The notes under the pieces were generated by a model that saw only the letters and a list, made by a program, of their open reading frames with translations, was not told the origin of the DNA and did no database searches. The position numbers and the translations under genes were made by a program. From Streptomyces sp. CB00455 (lineage in GTDB: Bacteria; Actinomycetota; Actinomycetes; Streptomycetales; Streptomycetaceae), in the NCBI RefSeq assembly GCF_001905445.1, contig NZ_LIVQ01000003.1, forward strand, positions 621,445 to 685,444: a stretch of 64,000 nt of DNA, in the 5' to 3' direction. Positions 37,391-46,996 of this stretch are shown piece after piece. Positions within the stretch are counted from its first letter, which is position 1, and every line of letters starts with the position of its first letter.

Positions 37391-37984
37391 ATGCCATCCG
37401 CCGCTGCCGAACCCCTGACGCCCGAGCGCATCCTCGAAACCACCGAGGAGGTGCTGCGCCGGTTCGGCCCCGGCAAGGCGACGGTGGTGGATGTGGCGCG
37501 CGCGCTGGGCGTCAGCCACGGCAGCGTCTACCGGCACTTCCCGTCGAAGGCGGCGCTGCGCGAGGCCGTCACGGACCGCTGGCTCGCCAGAAGCGTCGTC
37601 ATGCTGGAGGAGATCACCTCGGCAACCGCCGAGAGCGCCCCTTCCAAGCTGGAGGCATGGCTGGAGGCACTCTTCCGGGCCAAGCGCCACAAGGCGGGCG
37701 ACGACCCGGAACTGTTCGCCACCTACACCGTGTTGCTCGCCGAGAACAGCGGGGTGGTGGACGCGCACCTGGCCGAGCTGATCGACCAGCTGACCCGGAT
37801 CGTGGCCGAGGGCGTCGCGGCGGGCACCCTGGCGGCCGAGGACGTGCCGGGGGCCGCCCGTGCGGTCTTCGACGCCACGGGCCGCTTCCACGACCCGCAG
37901 TACGCGGCGGACTGGCTCTCGCCCACGATCTTCACTGAGTTCGAGGCCGTCACGAGTCTGATCATCCGGGGCCTGCGCGCCTGA
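37391..37984 (+). CDS. TetR-family transcriptional regulator
   Basis: A 197-residue regulator. The N-terminal helix-turn-helix (about 12-60) includes TVVDVARALGVSHGSVYRHF, the TetR signature, followed by SKAALREAVTDRWL. The C-terminal domain resembles TetR_C subfamilies of YbiH-like regulators and ends IIRGLRA. It lies 20 bp after the aldo/keto reductase in the same direction, so the two are co-transcribed and autoregulated if the operator at 36270-36305 belongs to it. The ligand is not evident. Confidence 0.9.
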   Translation: MPSAAAEPLTPERILETTEEVLRRFGPGKATVVDVARALGVSHGSVYRHFPSKAALREAVTDRWLARSVVMLEEITSATAESAPSKLEAWLEALFRAKRHKAGDDPELFATYTVLLAENSGVVDAHLAELIDQLTRIVAEGVAAGTLAAEDVPGAARAVFDATGRFHDPQYAADWLSPTIFTEFEAVTSLIIRGLRA

Positions 37985-38117
37985 CGCCGCCCGGCTGTCC
38001 GGAACGCTCCGGTCCGGACACCTTGGCGATCATTTTGAGTTGTTCGCCTTGTACATGCCAGTCACATGTCCTTACGGTCCCCCTACCGCACTCGTCAGGC
38101 ATGTTCCAGGGGGAACC

Positions 38118-38834
38118 TTGTCCGCCCAAGCAGCACGACCCGCACCTCCGGCACGCTCCGGCGCCGCCACCGCCCTCGGCTGGATCCTGACCATCGGGCT
38201 CAACGTGGTCGCGCCGGTCATCACCTACAACATGCTCACCGACGACCACGGCTGGAGCGAGTTCTCGGCGCTGCTCCTCAGCGGCGCCTGGCCGGTGCTC
38301 GACAGCGCGATCCACGTGGCCTGGCGGCGCAAGCTCGACGAGTTCGCCCTCGTCACCCTGGTCTTCCTGGTGATCACGGCGGTCGTCTCGCTCGTCGGCG
38401 CCCACTCGGCCCGGGCCCTGCTGATCAAGGACTCCGCCGTGACCGGTCTGTTCGGGCTGCTCTGCCTGGTCACCCTGGCGGCCGCCCGGCCGCTGATGTT
38501 CTACTTCGGCCGCAAGTTCGCCACCGACGGCACCCCGGAGAGCACCGCCTGGTGGAACGGCCTGTGGCAGTACGAGGGCTTCCGCACCACCCTGCGCCGC
38601 ATGACGCTCGTCTGGGGCGTGGCCTACATCGCCGAGTCCCTGGTCCGGATCGCGCTGGCGTACACCCTGGACACCCGGACCATGGTGACGCTCAGCCCGT
38701 TCATGATCTACGGGGTGCTGGGCGCCCTGGCCGTGTGGACCGCCCGCTACGGCAAGCGTTCCCAGGCACAGGGCGAGCGCCGGGCGGCCGAGGCGGCCGC
38801 CGCCGAGACGGCCGCCAAGGGCGCCGCGGCCTGA
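38118..38834 (+). CDS. VC0807-family multi-pass membrane protein
   Basis: A 238-residue membrane protein with about six helices, including LGWILTIGLNVVAPVITYNML near 20 (helix 1), LVTLVFLVITAVVSLVGAHS and PFMIYGVLGALAVWTARYG at the end, with an Ala/Glu-rich charged tail. The ARPLMFYFGRKF segment is typical of the VC0807 family in actinobacteria. Function unknown. TTG 38118 follows AGGGGG by about 4 nt and fits the homologous start; the longer frame begins at 38040. Confidence 0.65.
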   Translation: MSAQAARPAPPARSGAATALGWILTIGLNVVAPVITYNMLTDDHGWSEFSALLLSGAWPVLDSAIHVAWRRKLDEFALVTLVFLVITAVVSLVGAHSARALLIKDSAVTGLFGLLCLVTLAAARPLMFYFGRKFATDGTPESTAWWNGLWQYEGFRTTLRRMTLVWGVAYIAESLVRIALAYTLDTRTMVTLSPFMIYGVLGALAVWTARYGKRSQAQGERRAAEAAAAETAAKGAAA

Positions 38835-38854
38835 GCGGACCGGCTCCGGCACGA

Positions 38855-38902
38855 AAGACCGGTGGCCCGGTGCGCAGTCGTGCGCACCGGGCCACCGGTC
38901 TT
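38855..38902. terminator. 22-bp-arm bidirectional terminator
   Basis: A perfect inverted repeat with 22-bp arms (AAGACCGGTGG... at 38855-38876, complement at 38881-38902) and a 4-nt loop GTCG lies between convergent stops. Reading either strand, the arms end in A/T-flanked AAGACC/GGTCTT. Confidence 0.85.
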
Positions 38903-38918
38903 GGGGTCGCGGCGGAAC

Positions 38919-40301
38919 CTAGCAGCCGAGCAGGCGGCTGCCGAGGTAGCTCTGGATCTGGTCCAGGGAGACGCGCTCCTGCTTCATGGTGTCGCGCTCG
39001 CGCACGGTCACCGCGTTGTCGTCCAGGGTGTCGAAGTCGACGGTGACGCAGAACGGCGTACCGATCTCGTCCTGGCGGCGGTAGCGGCGGCCGATGGCGC
39101 CCGCGTCGTCGAACTCGATGTTCCAGTTCTTGCGCAGGTCGGCGGCGAGGCCCTTGGCCTTCGGCGACAGCTGCGGGTTGCGGGACAGCGGCAGGACGGC
39201 GACCTTGATCGGGGCCAGGCGCGGGTCGAGGCGCATCACGGTGCGCTTCTCCATGACGCCCTTGGCGTTGGGGGCCTCGTCCTCGTTGTACGCGTCGAGC
39301 ATGAAGGCGAGCATGGCGCGGTTGACACCGGCCGCCGGCTCGATGACGTACGGGGTGTAGCGCTCGCCGGCCTCCTGGTCGAAGTACGTGAGGTCCTGGC
39401 CGGAGGCGGCGGAGTGGGCCTTGAGGTCGAAGTCGGTGCGGTTGGCCACGCCTTCGAGCTCGGAGAACTCATTGCCGCCGAAGTTGAAGCGGTACTCGAT
39501 GTCGGCGGTGCGCTTCGAGTAGTGGGACAGCTTCTCCTTCGGGTGCTCGTACCAGCGGATGTTCTCCTCGCGGATGCCGAGGTCGCGGTACCAGTTCCAC
39601 CGCTCGGCCATCCAGTACTCCTGCCACTGCTCGTCCTCGCCCGGCTTGACGAAGAACTCCATCTCCATCTGCTCGAACTCGCGGGTGCGGAAGATGAAGT
39701 TGCCCGGCGTGATCTCGTTGCGGAAGGACTTGCCCATCTGGGCGATGCCGAACGGGGGCTTCTTGCGCGAAGTGGTCTGCACCTGGGCGAAGTTGGTGAA
39801 GATGCCCTGGGCGGTCTCGGGACGCAGGAACGCCTTGGAGCCGGTGTCCTGGGTCGGGCCGAGGTGCGTCTCCAGCATGCCGGAGAACTGCTTCGGCTCG
39901 GTGAACTGGCCCTTCACACCGCAGTGGGGACAGTTGACGTCGGCGAGGCCGTTGGCGGGCTCACGGCCGTGCTTGGCCTCGTACGCCTCGACGAGGTGGT
40001 CCGCACGGTGACGCTTGTGGCAGGCGGTGCACTCGGTCAGCGGGTCCGAGAAGGTCGCGACGTGACCGGAGGCCACCCAGACCTCGGGGGCCAGGATGAC
40101 GGAGGAGTCGAGGCCGACGATGTCCTCACGCCCGGTGACCATGGCCTTCCACCACTGGCGCTTGATGTTCTCCTTGAGCTCGACACCGAGCGGGCCGTAG
40201 TCCCAGGCAGCCCGGGAACCGCCGTAGATCTCACTGCACGGGAAAACGAAGCCACGGCGCTTGCTCAGGCTGACGATGGTTTCGATCTTGTCGGCGGCCA
40301 C
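38919..40301 (-). CDS. glyS: Glycyl-tRNA synthetase (alpha2 type)
   Basis: A 460-residue class II synthetase of the single-chain homodimeric type. Motif 1 region is [20 protein letters not shown] (15-34), then [12 protein letters not shown]; a zinc-like pair CTACHKRH and CPHCGVKG is inserted near 95-135; motif 2 is [20 protein letters not shown] (about 203); motif 3 is near [13 protein letters not shown]. The C-terminal anticodon-binding domain includes [11 protein letters not shown]. It charges tRNA-Gly. The ATG at 40301 begins the conserved N-terminus, and the intergenic space to znuA is about 155 bp and AT-richer. Confidence 0.96.
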   Translation of the reverse strand: MAADKIETIVSLSKRRGFVFPCSEIYGGSRAAWDYGPLGVELKENIKRQWWKAMVTGREDIVGLDSSVILAPEVWVASGHVATFSDPLTECTACHKRHRADHLVEAYEAKHGREPANGLADVNCPHCGVKGQFTEPKQFSGMLETHLGPTQDTGSKAFLRPETAQGIFTNFAQVQTTSRKKPPFGIAQMGKSFRNEITPGNFIFRTREFEQMEMEFFVKPGEDEQWQEYWMAERWNWYRDLGIREENIRWYEHPKEKLSHYSKRTADIEYRFNFGGNEFSELEGVANRTDFDLKAHSAASGQDLTYFDQEAGERYTPYVIEPAAGVNRAMLAFMLDAYNEDEAPNAKGVMEKRTVMRLDPRLAPIKVAVLPLSRNPQLSPKAKGLAADLRKNWNIEFDDAGAIGRRYRRQDEIGTPFCVTVDFDTLDDNAVTVRERDTMKQERVSLDQIQSYLGSRLLGC

Positions 40302-40419
40302 GGTGCTCTCTTCATTACGAGGACGAACGGCGAAGCCTTTAGGTTACCGGCGCCCGCACCCCCCCTTTCAAATCGGATCCCCCTCCACCGCCCCCGGCCC
40401 GGCCCCCTCACCTGGGTTT

Positions 40420-40457
40420 TTGACAATCGTTTCCATCTTTGATGAAAATGGATGTCA
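40420..40457 (+). promoter_or_regulatory. znuA promoter with two Zur-like boxes
   Basis: TGACAATCGTTTCCA (40421-40435) and TGAAAATGGATGTCA (40443-40457) match the Zur pattern TGAnAATnnTTnTCA-like and have centres 22 bp apart, two helix turns. They overlap a -35 TTGACA (40420-40425) and a -10 GAAAAT (40444-40449) with an 18-bp spacer. The predicted transcript start is at about 40456-40457, the A of the znuA ATG. Confidence 0.6.
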
Positions 40458-41443
40458 TGAACGTACGAGGCCTCATACCCGCCGCCGCCCTTGCCGGAGC
40501 CGTCACCCTCGGCGCGACGGCCCTCACCGCCTGCTCCCCGGCAGGCGCCGGTGCCTCCGGCGGCAAGGACGGCAAGCTCGCCGTGACGGCGTCGTTCTAC
40601 CCGATGCAGTACCTGGCCGAGCAGATCGGCAAGGACCACGTGCAGGTCTCCACCCTGACCAAGCCGGGCGTCGAACCGCACGACCTGGAGATCACCCCGC
40701 GCCAGACCGGGCAGCTCTCCGAAGCCGACGTGATCCTCTACCTCAAGAGCCTGCAGCCCGCCGTCGACAAGGCCGTTGCGCAGTCCGGCGCGAAGAACGT
40801 CGTCGACGCCGCCACCCTCACACCGCTGGAAACCCACGGCGCCGCCGGCCACGACGACCACGCCGCCGAGGACGAGAGCGCGTCCGGCGGGCACGACCAC
40901 GACCACGGTCATGCCGAGAGCGGCCGGGACCCGCACGTCTGGCTCGACCCGGCCAAGTACGCGGACATCGCCAAGGGCGTGGGCGCGGCCTTGGAGAAGG
41001 CCGACCCCGACCACGCCGCCGACTACGCGAAGAACACCGGCGAACTCGTGGCGAAGCTGACCGCGCTGGACACCGAGTTCAAGGACGGCCTGCGGAACAC
41101 GGCCTCCAAGACCTTCATCACCACCCACGCCGCCTTCGGTTACCTCGCCGAGCGCTACGGCCTGGACCAGCAGGGCATCTCCGGCGTCGACCCCGAGTCC
41201 GAGCCCAGCCCGGCCCGGATGAAGGAACTCCAGGCCGCCGCGAAGAAGGACAATGTCAGCACCGTGTTCTTCGAGACCCTGGCCGGCGACAAGACCGCGA
41301 AGGCCCTCGCCGGGGACACCGGCCTGAAGACCGACGTCCTCGACCCGCTCGAGGGAATCACCGACAAGTCCCAGGGCGCTGACTACTTCGAGGTCATGCG
41401 GTCGAACCTGAAGAACCTCCAGAAAGCCCTCGGAGCCAAGTGA
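40457..41443 (+). CDS. znuA: Zinc ABC transporter substrate-binding lipoprotein
   Basis: A 328-residue lipoprotein: signal peptide with lipobox LTAC (Cys26 acylated), then the cluster A-I fold. Metal ligands are His75 in VEPHDLE, His160 in RDPHVWLD, His near 222 (TTHAAFGY) and an acidic residue near SGVDPESEPS. A His/Asp-rich loop (residues 127-156, with GHDHDHGHAES) is a zinc-sensing or capture loop. It delivers Zn2+ to ZnuCB. ATG 40457 is chosen because the mRNA appears leaderless; alternatives are 40442 and 40448, which lie in the Zur box. The stop overlaps znuC (TGATG). Confidence 0.93.
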   Translation: MNVRGLIPAAALAGAVTLGATALTACSPAGAGASGGKDGKLAVTASFYPMQYLAEQIGKDHVQVSTLTKPGVEPHDLEITPRQTGQLSEADVILYLKSLQPAVDKAVAQSGAKNVVDAATLTPLETHGAAGHDDHAAEDESASGGHDHDHGHAESGRDPHVWLDPAKYADIAKGVGAALEKADPDHAADYAKNTGELVAKLTALDTEFKDGLRNTASKTFITTHAAFGYLAERYGLDQQGISGVDPESEPSPARMKELQAAAKKDNVSTVFFETLAGDKTAKALAGDTGLKTDVLDPLEGITDKSQGADYFEVMRSNLKNLQKALGAK

Positions 41444-42264
41444 TGACAGCAGCAGCAACGGAGGCGCGAGCCATGCAGTCCCCGCCCCGCCCGGCACAGG
41501 ACCAGCCCGTCATATCCCTGCGCGGGGCCACGGCCTCGCTCGGCTCGCGCCCCGTGCTGCGCGGGATCGACCTCACCGTCGGCCGCGGTGAGGTCGTCGC
41601 CCTGCTCGGCGCCAACGGCTCCGGCAAGTCCACCGCCGTGCGCGCCGTCGTCGGCCAAGTGCCGCTCACCGACGGCGACCTGGCCCTCTTCGGCACGGAG
41701 TTCAAGCGCTTCCGGGACTGGTCGCGCATCGGCTACGTCCCTCAGCGCACCACCGCCGCCGGCGGTGTCCCGGCCACCGTCCGCGAGGTCGTCTCCTCCG
41801 GCCGGCTGGCCCGCTCCCGCTTCGGTCTTCTGCGCAAGGCCGACCGGGCCGCCGTCGAGCGCGCCCTGGCCCTCGTGGACATGGACGCCTACGCCGGCGT
41901 CTCGGTCAACGCCCTCTCCGGCGGCCAGCACCAGCGGGTGCTCATAGCCCGGGCGCTCGCCGGCGAACCGGAGCTGCTGCTCATGGACGAGCCGATGGCC
42001 GGCGTGGACCTGGCCAACCAGGAGGTCCTCGCCAAGGCCCTGCGCGAGCAGGTCGCCGCCGGCGCCACCGTCCTGCTGGTCCTGCACGAGCTGGGCCCGC
42101 TGGAACCCCTGATCGACCGGGCCGTCGTCCTGCGCGACGGCTGCGTCGTCCACGACGGGCCGCCCCCGGAGGCCGTCGGACAGCACGCCCTGCCCGGCCA
42201 CGACCACGTACACCCCCACGCGGCGCACGGCGCCGAGCCCCTGCGGACGGGACTGCTGAGCTGA
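41443..42264 (+). CDS. znuC: Zinc ABC transporter ATP-binding protein
   Basis: A 273-residue ATPase: Walker A ALLGANGSGKST (about 52), Q-loop VPQRTT, signature NALSGGQHQRVLIARAL (about 157), Walker B LLLMDEPMAGVD, and H-loop VLHELG. The C-terminus has a His-rich run (GHDHVHPHAAHG, about 255), possibly metal-binding. It powers Zn2+ uptake with ZnuA and ZnuB. ATG 41443 overlaps the znuA stop and has GGAG 7 nt upstream; another ATG at 41473 has GGAGG 8 nt upstream. Both are plausible. Confidence 0.93.
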   Translation: MTAAATEARAMQSPPRPAQDQPVISLRGATASLGSRPVLRGIDLTVGRGEVVALLGANGSGKSTAVRAVVGQVPLTDGDLALFGTEFKRFRDWSRIGYVPQRTTAAGGVPATVREVVSSGRLARSRFGLLRKADRAAVERALALVDMDAYAGVSVNALSGGQHQRVLIARALAGEPELLLMDEPMAGVDLANQEVLAKALREQVAAGATVLLVLHELGPLEPLIDRAVVLRDGCVVHDGPPPEAVGQHALPGHDHVHPHAAHGAEPLRTGLLS

Positions 42265-43127
42265 TGGACCTCCTCGACCTCGCCTTCATGCAGCGGGCGC
42301 TGATCGCCGCGGCCCTGGTGGGCGTCACGGCGCCCGCCATCGGCACGTACCTCGTCCAGCGCCGCCAGGCCGTGATGGGCGACGGCCTCGGGCACGTCGC
42401 CATGACCGGTGTCGCCCTCGGCTTCGTGCTCCACACCAGCCCCGTCTGGATGGCCACCCTGGTCACCGTCGTCGGCGCCGTCGGCATGGAGCTGATCCGC
42501 TCCCGCGGCAGGACCAGCGGGGACGTGGCCCTCGCCATGCTCTTCTACGGCGGTCTCGCCGGCGGTGTGATGATCATCAACATGGGCGGCGGCTCCACGA
42601 CCAACCTGCTCAGCGCGATGTTCGGCTCCATCACCACCGTCGCCTCCGCCGACGTCACCGCGATGGCGATCCTCGCCGCCTTCGTCCTCGCCGTCACCAT
42701 CGGCCTGCGCAGGCAGCTCTTCGCCGTCTGCCAGGACGAGGAGTTCGCCCGGGTCACGGGCCTGCCCGTGCGCGCGCTGAACCTGCTGATCGCCGTCACG
42801 GCCGCCGTCACCGTCAGCGTCGCGATGCGCATCGTCGGTCTGCTGCTGGTCAGCGCCATGATGGTGATCCCGGTCGCCGCCGCCCAGCGCCTGACCCGCG
42901 GCTTCGCGGCCACCCTGGGCCTGGCCATCACGATCAGCCTGGCCGTCGCCCTGACCGGCACGGCCACCACCTACTACGTCAACGCGCCCTCCGGAGCCAT
43001 GATCGTGCTGCTGGCGATCGCCGTCTTCATGGCGCTGACCGCGCTGTCCGCCCCCCTGGCGCGGCGCCGCGCCAGGGCCGCACGGGCGGACGAGGAGGTC
43101 TGCACGCGCGACGACGTGGCGGTGTAG
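42264..43127 (+). CDS. znuB: Zinc ABC transporter permease
   Basis: A 287-residue membrane protein with about eight helices, of the cluster C (metal-ion) permease family. VTAPAIGTYLVQRRQAVMGD near 20 and GDGLGHVAMTGVALG near 40 are the conserved family start; the cytoplasmic coupling helix is near CQDEEFARVTGLPV (about 160). It forms the Zn2+ channel with ZnuC. The ATG at 42264 overlaps the znuC stop by 1 nt, so the operon is tightly coupled. The Arg-rich C-terminus is variable. Confidence 0.93.
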   Translation: MDLLDLAFMQRALIAAALVGVTAPAIGTYLVQRRQAVMGDGLGHVAMTGVALGFVLHTSPVWMATLVTVVGAVGMELIRSRGRTSGDVALAMLFYGGLAGGVMIINMGGGSTTNLLSAMFGSITTVASADVTAMAILAAFVLAVTIGLRRQLFAVCQDEEFARVTGLPVRALNLLIAVTAAVTVSVAMRIVGLLLVSAMMVIPVAAAQRLTRGFAATLGLAITISLAVALTGTATTYYVNAPSGAMIVLLAIAVFMALTALSAPLARRRARAARADEEVCTRDDVAV

Positions 43128-43236
43128 GCGGGCGCCCGGCTGATTCCGGCCGGATGGCCCCGGGCGGGGCCATGATCCGCCGGACACCACCGGCCGGGCT
43201 GGCACAATGGCCGCAGGCCGATACGAGGAGGAACCG

Positions 43237-43686
43237 GTGGCGACTGCGCCTGGCGAGACGAATACCGCGCCAGTACGAGGACGGTCCACCCGGCAGCGGG
43301 CCGCCGTGGCGGCGGCGCTGGACGAGGTGGACGAGTTCCGCAGCGCCCAGGAGCTCCACGACATGCTCAAGCACCGTGGTGACTCCGTGGGCCTGACCAC
43401 CGTGTACCGCACCCTCCAGTCGCTCGCGGACGCCGGTGAGGTCGACGTGCTGCGCACCAGCGACGGCGAGTCCGTCTACCGGCGCTGCTCCACCGGCGAC
43501 CACCACCACCACCTGGTCTGCCGCAAGTGCGGCAAGGCGGTGGAAGTGGAGGGCCCGGCCGTGGAGAAGTGGGCGGAGTCCATCGCCGCCGAGCACGGCT
43601 ACGTGAACGTCGCCCACACCGTGGAGATCTTCGGGACCTGCGCGGACTGTGCGGCCGCGGCCGGCCCGGCGGCCCAGGCCGGCTGA
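43237..43686 (+). CDS. zur: Zinc uptake regulator, Fur family
   Basis: A 149-residue Fur-family repressor. The winged helix includes RAAVAAALDEVDEFRSAQEL and TTVYRTLQSLADAGEVD (DNA-recognition helix near 54). The dimer domain has HHHHLVCRKCGKAVEV, and the structural zinc site is Cys95, Cys98, Cys135 and Cys138. His88-His92 and flanking residues form regulatory metal sites. It represses zinc uptake when zinc is high and is expected to bind the boxes at 40421-40457. GTG 43237 has GAGGAGGA 4-5 nt upstream. It has a 109-bp gap after znuB and may have its own promoter. Confidence 0.92.
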   Translation: MATAPGETNTAPVRGRSTRQRAAVAAALDEVDEFRSAQELHDMLKHRGDSVGLTTVYRTLQSLADAGEVDVLRTSDGESVYRRCSTGDHHHHLVCRKCGKAVEVEGPAVEKWAESIAAEHGYVNVAHTVEIFGTCADCAAAAGPAAQAG

Positions 43687-43696
43687 GGCCCGCGCG

Positions 43697-43724
43697 GCCC
43701 GCGGGCCCACCGCTCGCCGCGGGC
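43697..43724. terminator. Hairpin between zur and uppS
   Basis: GCCCGCGG and CCGCGGGC form an 8-bp stem with a 12-nt loop between convergent genes. Weak, without a U-tract. Confidence 0.4.
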
Positions 43725-43726
43725 GG

Positions 43727-44545
43727 TCAGGCGGAACCCTCGGGCTGGTTCGGGACGGCTCCGCCGAAGCGGCGGTCGCGCTGGGCGTACTCCAGGCACG
43801 CCGCCCACAGGTTGCGGCGGTCGAAGTCCGGCCACAGCACGTCCTGGAAGACCATCTCCGCGTAGGCCGACTGCCAGAGCAGGTAGTTGGAGGTGCGCTG
43901 CTCGCCGCTCGGCCGCAGGAACAGGTCCACGTCCGGCATGTCCGGGTAGTACATGTACTTCGCGAAGGTCTTCTCGTTCACCTTCGACGGGTCGAGCCGG
44001 CCGGCCGCCACGTCCCGGGCGATGGCCTGCGCCGCATCGGCGATCTCCGCACGGCCACCGTAGTTCACGCAGAAGTACAGGGTCATCGCGTCGTTGTCGA
44101 CGGTCTGCTCCTGCGCGACCTGGAGCTCCTGGACGACCGACTTCCACATCTTCGGCATCCGGCCGACCCAGCGGATGCGGATGCCCAGCTCGTTCATCTC
44201 GTCGCGGCGGCGCCGGATCACGTCGCGGTTGAAGTTCATGAGGAAGCGCACCTCATCGGGCGAGCGCTTCCAGTTCTCCGTCGAAAAGGCGTACAGGGAG
44301 AGGTTCTTGACGCCCATCTCCAGGCAGCCCTTGAGCACGTCGAGGACGACGCCCTCGCCGACCTTGTGGCCCTCGGTACGCGGCAGACCGCGCTCCTTGG
44401 CCCAGCGGCCGTTGCCGTCCATGACGACCGCGACGTGGTTCGGGACCAGCTCGCCGGGGATCTTCGGCGGGCGCTCACCGGACGGGTGCGGCTCGGGAAC
44501 CTTGTACTCGCGGCGAGAGCGCCCCAGAATCCCGCGTCGTGCCAT
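43727..44545 (-). CDS. uppS: Undecaprenyl/polyprenyl diphosphate synthase (cis-prenyltransferase)
   Basis: A 272-residue cis-prenyltransferase. [20 protein letters not shown] (about 37-56) carries the catalytic Asp43 that binds Mg-[13 protein letters not shown] (about 105), [15 protein letters not shown] and [19 protein letters not shown] (about 220) complete the family motifs. It makes the lipid carrier for cell-wall synthesis. ATG 44545 has AGGAG 8 nt upstream. It starts 12 bp after recO ends in the same direction, a common actinobacterial operon. The Arg-rich N-terminal 30 residues are typical of long-chain members. Confidence 0.94.
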   Translation of the reverse strand: MARRGILGRSRREYKVPEPHPSGERPPKIPGELVPNHVAVVMDGNGRWAKERGLPRTEGHKVGEGVVLDVLKGCLEMGVKNLSLYAFSTENWKRSPDEVRFLMNFNRDVIRRRRDEMNELGIRIRWVGRMPKMWKSVVQELQVAQEQTVDNDAMTLYFCVNYGGRAEIADAAQAIARDVAAGRLDPSKVNEKTFAKYMYYPDMPDVDLFLRPSGEQRTSNYLLWQSAYAEMVFQDVLWPDFDRRNLWAACLEYAQRDRRFGGAVPNQPEGSA

Positions 44546-44556
44546 GTGCCCAGCTC

Positions 44557-45303
44557 CTATTTCTCGACGTATCGCAGGGAGCGTAGCCCGCGTTCCAGAT
44601 GCCAGTGCAAATAGGCCGAGACCAGCCCGCTGCCCTCCCGCACGTGACGCGCCTCGCACGCGTCGGCGTGGCCCCAGTCACCGGTCAGCAGGGCGCTGAG
44701 CAGGGCTATGGCCTCCGACGAGGGTACGACGCTGCCGGGCACGCGGCAGTCCCCGCATATCACTCCGCCGGCGGCGACGGAGAAGTGCCGGTTGGGGCCG
44801 TGGATCCCGCACTTCGCGCAGTCCTCGAAGCTGGGCGCGTAGCCGTTGACGGCGAGCGAGCGCAGCAGGAAGGCGTCGAGGATGAGGTGCGGCTCGTGTT
44901 CGCCGCGCGAGAGCGTGCGCAGGGCGCCGACGAGCAGCAGGTACTGCTGGACGGCCGGCTCGCCCTCGTTCTCGGTGAAGCGCTCGGCGGTCTCCAGCAT
45001 GGCGGTGCCGGCGGTGTAGCGGGCGTAGTCGGTGACGATGCCGTTGCCGTACGGGGCGATGATCTCGGTCTGGGTGCAGAGCGGCAGGCTGCGGCCGATC
45101 AGCTCGCTGCCGCGGGCGAAGAACTGCACGTCGGCGTGGGAGAAAGGTTCCAGCCGGGCGCCGAATTTGGACTTCGTACGCCGCACCCCGCGGGCGACGG
45201 CCCGGACCCGGCCGTGGCCCCGGGTCAGCAGCGTGATGATGCGGTCCGCCTCACCCAGCTTCTGGGTGCGCAGCACGATGCCGTCGTCGCGGAACAGACT
45301 CAT
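44557..45303 (-). CDS. recO: DNA repair protein RecO
   Basis: A 248-residue RecO. The N-terminal OB fold starts [20 protein letters not shown]; the C-terminal helical part includes a zinc-like motif [15 protein letters not shown]...CGDC (Cys at about 153, 156 and 171-174). It mediates RecF-pathway recombination by displacing SSB and loading RecA. The ATG at 45303 is preceded by a short gap to the permease; the longer frame to 45642 is antisense-like. It is followed by uppS in an operon. Confidence 0.93.
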   Translation of the reverse strand: MSLFRDDGIVLRTQKLGEADRIITLLTRGHGRVRAVARGVRRTKSKFGARLEPFSHADVQFFARGSELIGRSLPLCTQTEIIAPYGNGIVTDYARYTAGTAMLETAERFTENEGEPAVQQYLLLVGALRTLSRGEHEPHLILDAFLLRSLAVNGYAPSFEDCAKCGIHGPNRHFSVAAGGVICGDCRVPGSVVPSSEAIALLSALLTGDWGHADACEARHVREGSGLVSAYLHWHLERGLRSLRYVEK

Positions 45304-45424
45304 GCGCCCATTGTCCCTTGTGCGGGGACCGGTACGGGGACACCCGGGGGAACGGGTTGCGGCCACCCGCCCGGACCGGTTCCGGGCGAGGGGCCGCAAG
45401 CCGCGGCGGGGAGCCGTCGCGGGA

Positions 45425-46996
45425 TCAGGTGGCGGGCGTCGCGACGCCTTCCGTCCTGTCGGCCGCCGTCTTCCCGGCCGCCGTCTTCCCGGTCTCGGCC
45501 GTCCCGGTCTCCGGCTCCGTGGCCGGCGGCTCCGTGACCGCGGGCTCTGCGACCACCGACTCCGCGATCCCGGCCCCGGCGGGCACGGCGGCCTCCGCCA
45601 CCGGGGCCGGCAGCTCGATTGCGGGGACGGCCGGGACGTCATCCCCGGCCAGGCCGTTGAAGACCAGGTTCAGGACGATGGCGGTCGTGGCGCCGAGCGT
45701 GACACCGCTGTTGAGGAGCGAGGACAGGTCGGCGTCCATGTGCTGGGTGAAGAAGACCGGGACGGTCGCGGGGAGTAGCGCGAAGGCCAGGGAGACGCCC
45801 ACGATCAGGGCATTCTTCTCCTCCTTGAGGTCCACCTTGCCCAGCGTCTGGATGCCGGCCAGGGCCACCATGGCGAACATCACGGTCGCGGCGCCGCCGA
45901 GGACGCCGTGCGGGACGGCGGCGACGATCGCGGCCGCCTTGGGCAGCAGCCCCAGGATGATCATGAAAACACCGGCGGCGACGACCACGAACCGGCTCTT
46001 GACCTTCGTCATCCGCACCAGGCCGACGTTCTCGGCGAAGGCCACGTACGGGAAGGAGTTGAGGATGCCGCCGAGGGCGGTCGCGGCGCCGTCGGCACGC
46101 AGGGCGCGGGCCACCGTCTCGCTGTCGACCTCCGTGCCGACGATGTCGCCGACCGCGTAGGTGTCACCCGTCGTCTCGACCATGGTGATCAGCATGACGA
46201 TCAGCATCAGGACGATCGGGAACCACTCGAACTTCGGGACCCCGAAGTGGAAGGGAGTGGTGACGCCGATCCAGCCGGAGTCGGCGACGTCGCCGAACTT
46301 CGTGTCGCCGAGGAGGAAGGCGACCGCGGTGCCGCCGACCAGGCCGAGCAGGATGGAGATGCTCGACAGGAACGGCTTGCCGGTCTTCATCAGGACGAGG
46401 ATGAAGAGCATCGTGCCGCCGGCGTAGGCGAAGTTCACCGGGTCCCCGAAGTCCGGGCTGCCGAGGCCGCCCGCCGCGTCGTTCAGGCCCACCGGGATCA
46501 GGACGATGCCCAGCACGGTGATCACCGTGCCGGTGACGACCGGCGGGAAGAGCCGCATCACCGTCCGGAACGCCTTGGCGGGCAGCCAGGCGAAGGCGAA
46601 GGTGGCCGCGCCCGCGGTGATGACCGCGCCGTAGATGACCAGCAGCGCGGCGGTGCCACCGCCCGCGCCGAGACCGATGGCGATCATCGGGGAGACGGCC
46701 GTGAAGGTCACGCCCTGGATCAGCGGCAGGCGCGCACCGATCCGGCCTATGCCCCAGGCTTGGATGATCGAGGCGATGCCGCAGGTGAAGAGGTCCGCGT
46801 TGATCAGGTAGACCAGCTGGTCGGGGCTGAGTTTCAGCGCGTTGCCGACGATGATCGGGACGATCACCGCGCCGGCGTAGAACGCGAGTACGTGCTGGAA
46901 GCCGTACAGCGCGAGCTTGGGGAGGGGGAGCACCTCGTCGACCGGGTGCGTGCTCTGCTCTCCGTTGCCGGAGGGTCGGGCGGCGACACGTGCCAT
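45425..46996 (-). CDS. Nucleobase:cation symporter-2 (xanthine/uracil permease family)
   Basis: A 523-residue protein with about 14 helices of the NCS2/UraA fold. Key family segments are ETTGDTYAVGDIVG near 290 (substrate motif) and AENVGLVRMTKV near 335. It probably imports xanthine, uric acid or uracil with protons. The C-terminal ~70 residues are Pro/Ala/Glu/Thr-rich with small repeats (GKTAAGKTAA), not part of the fold. ATG 46996 is chosen; the extra 39 codons to 47113 lack family similarity. Confidence 0.87.
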   Translation of the reverse strand: MARVAARPSGNGEQSTHPVDEVLPLPKLALYGFQHVLAFYAGAVIVPIIVGNALKLSPDQLVYLINADLFTCGIASIIQAWGIGRIGARLPLIQGVTFTAVSPMIAIGLGAGGGTAALLVIYGAVITAGAATFAFAWLPAKAFRTVMRLFPPVVTGTVITVLGIVLIPVGLNDAAGGLGSPDFGDPVNFAYAGGTMLFILVLMKTGKPFLSSISILLGLVGGTAVAFLLGDTKFGDVADSGWIGVTTPFHFGVPKFEWFPIVLMLIVMLITMVETTGDTYAVGDIVGTEVDSETVARALRADGAATALGGILNSFPYVAFAENVGLVRMTKVKSRFVVVAAGVFMIILGLLPKAAAIVAAVPHGVLGGAATVMFAMVALAGIQTLGKVDLKEEKNALIVGVSLAFALLPATVPVFFTQHMDADLSSLLNSGVTLGATTAIVLNLVFNGLAGDDVPAVPAIELPAPVAEAAVPAGAGIAESVVAEPAVTEPPATEPETGTAETGKTAAGKTAADRTEGVATPAT

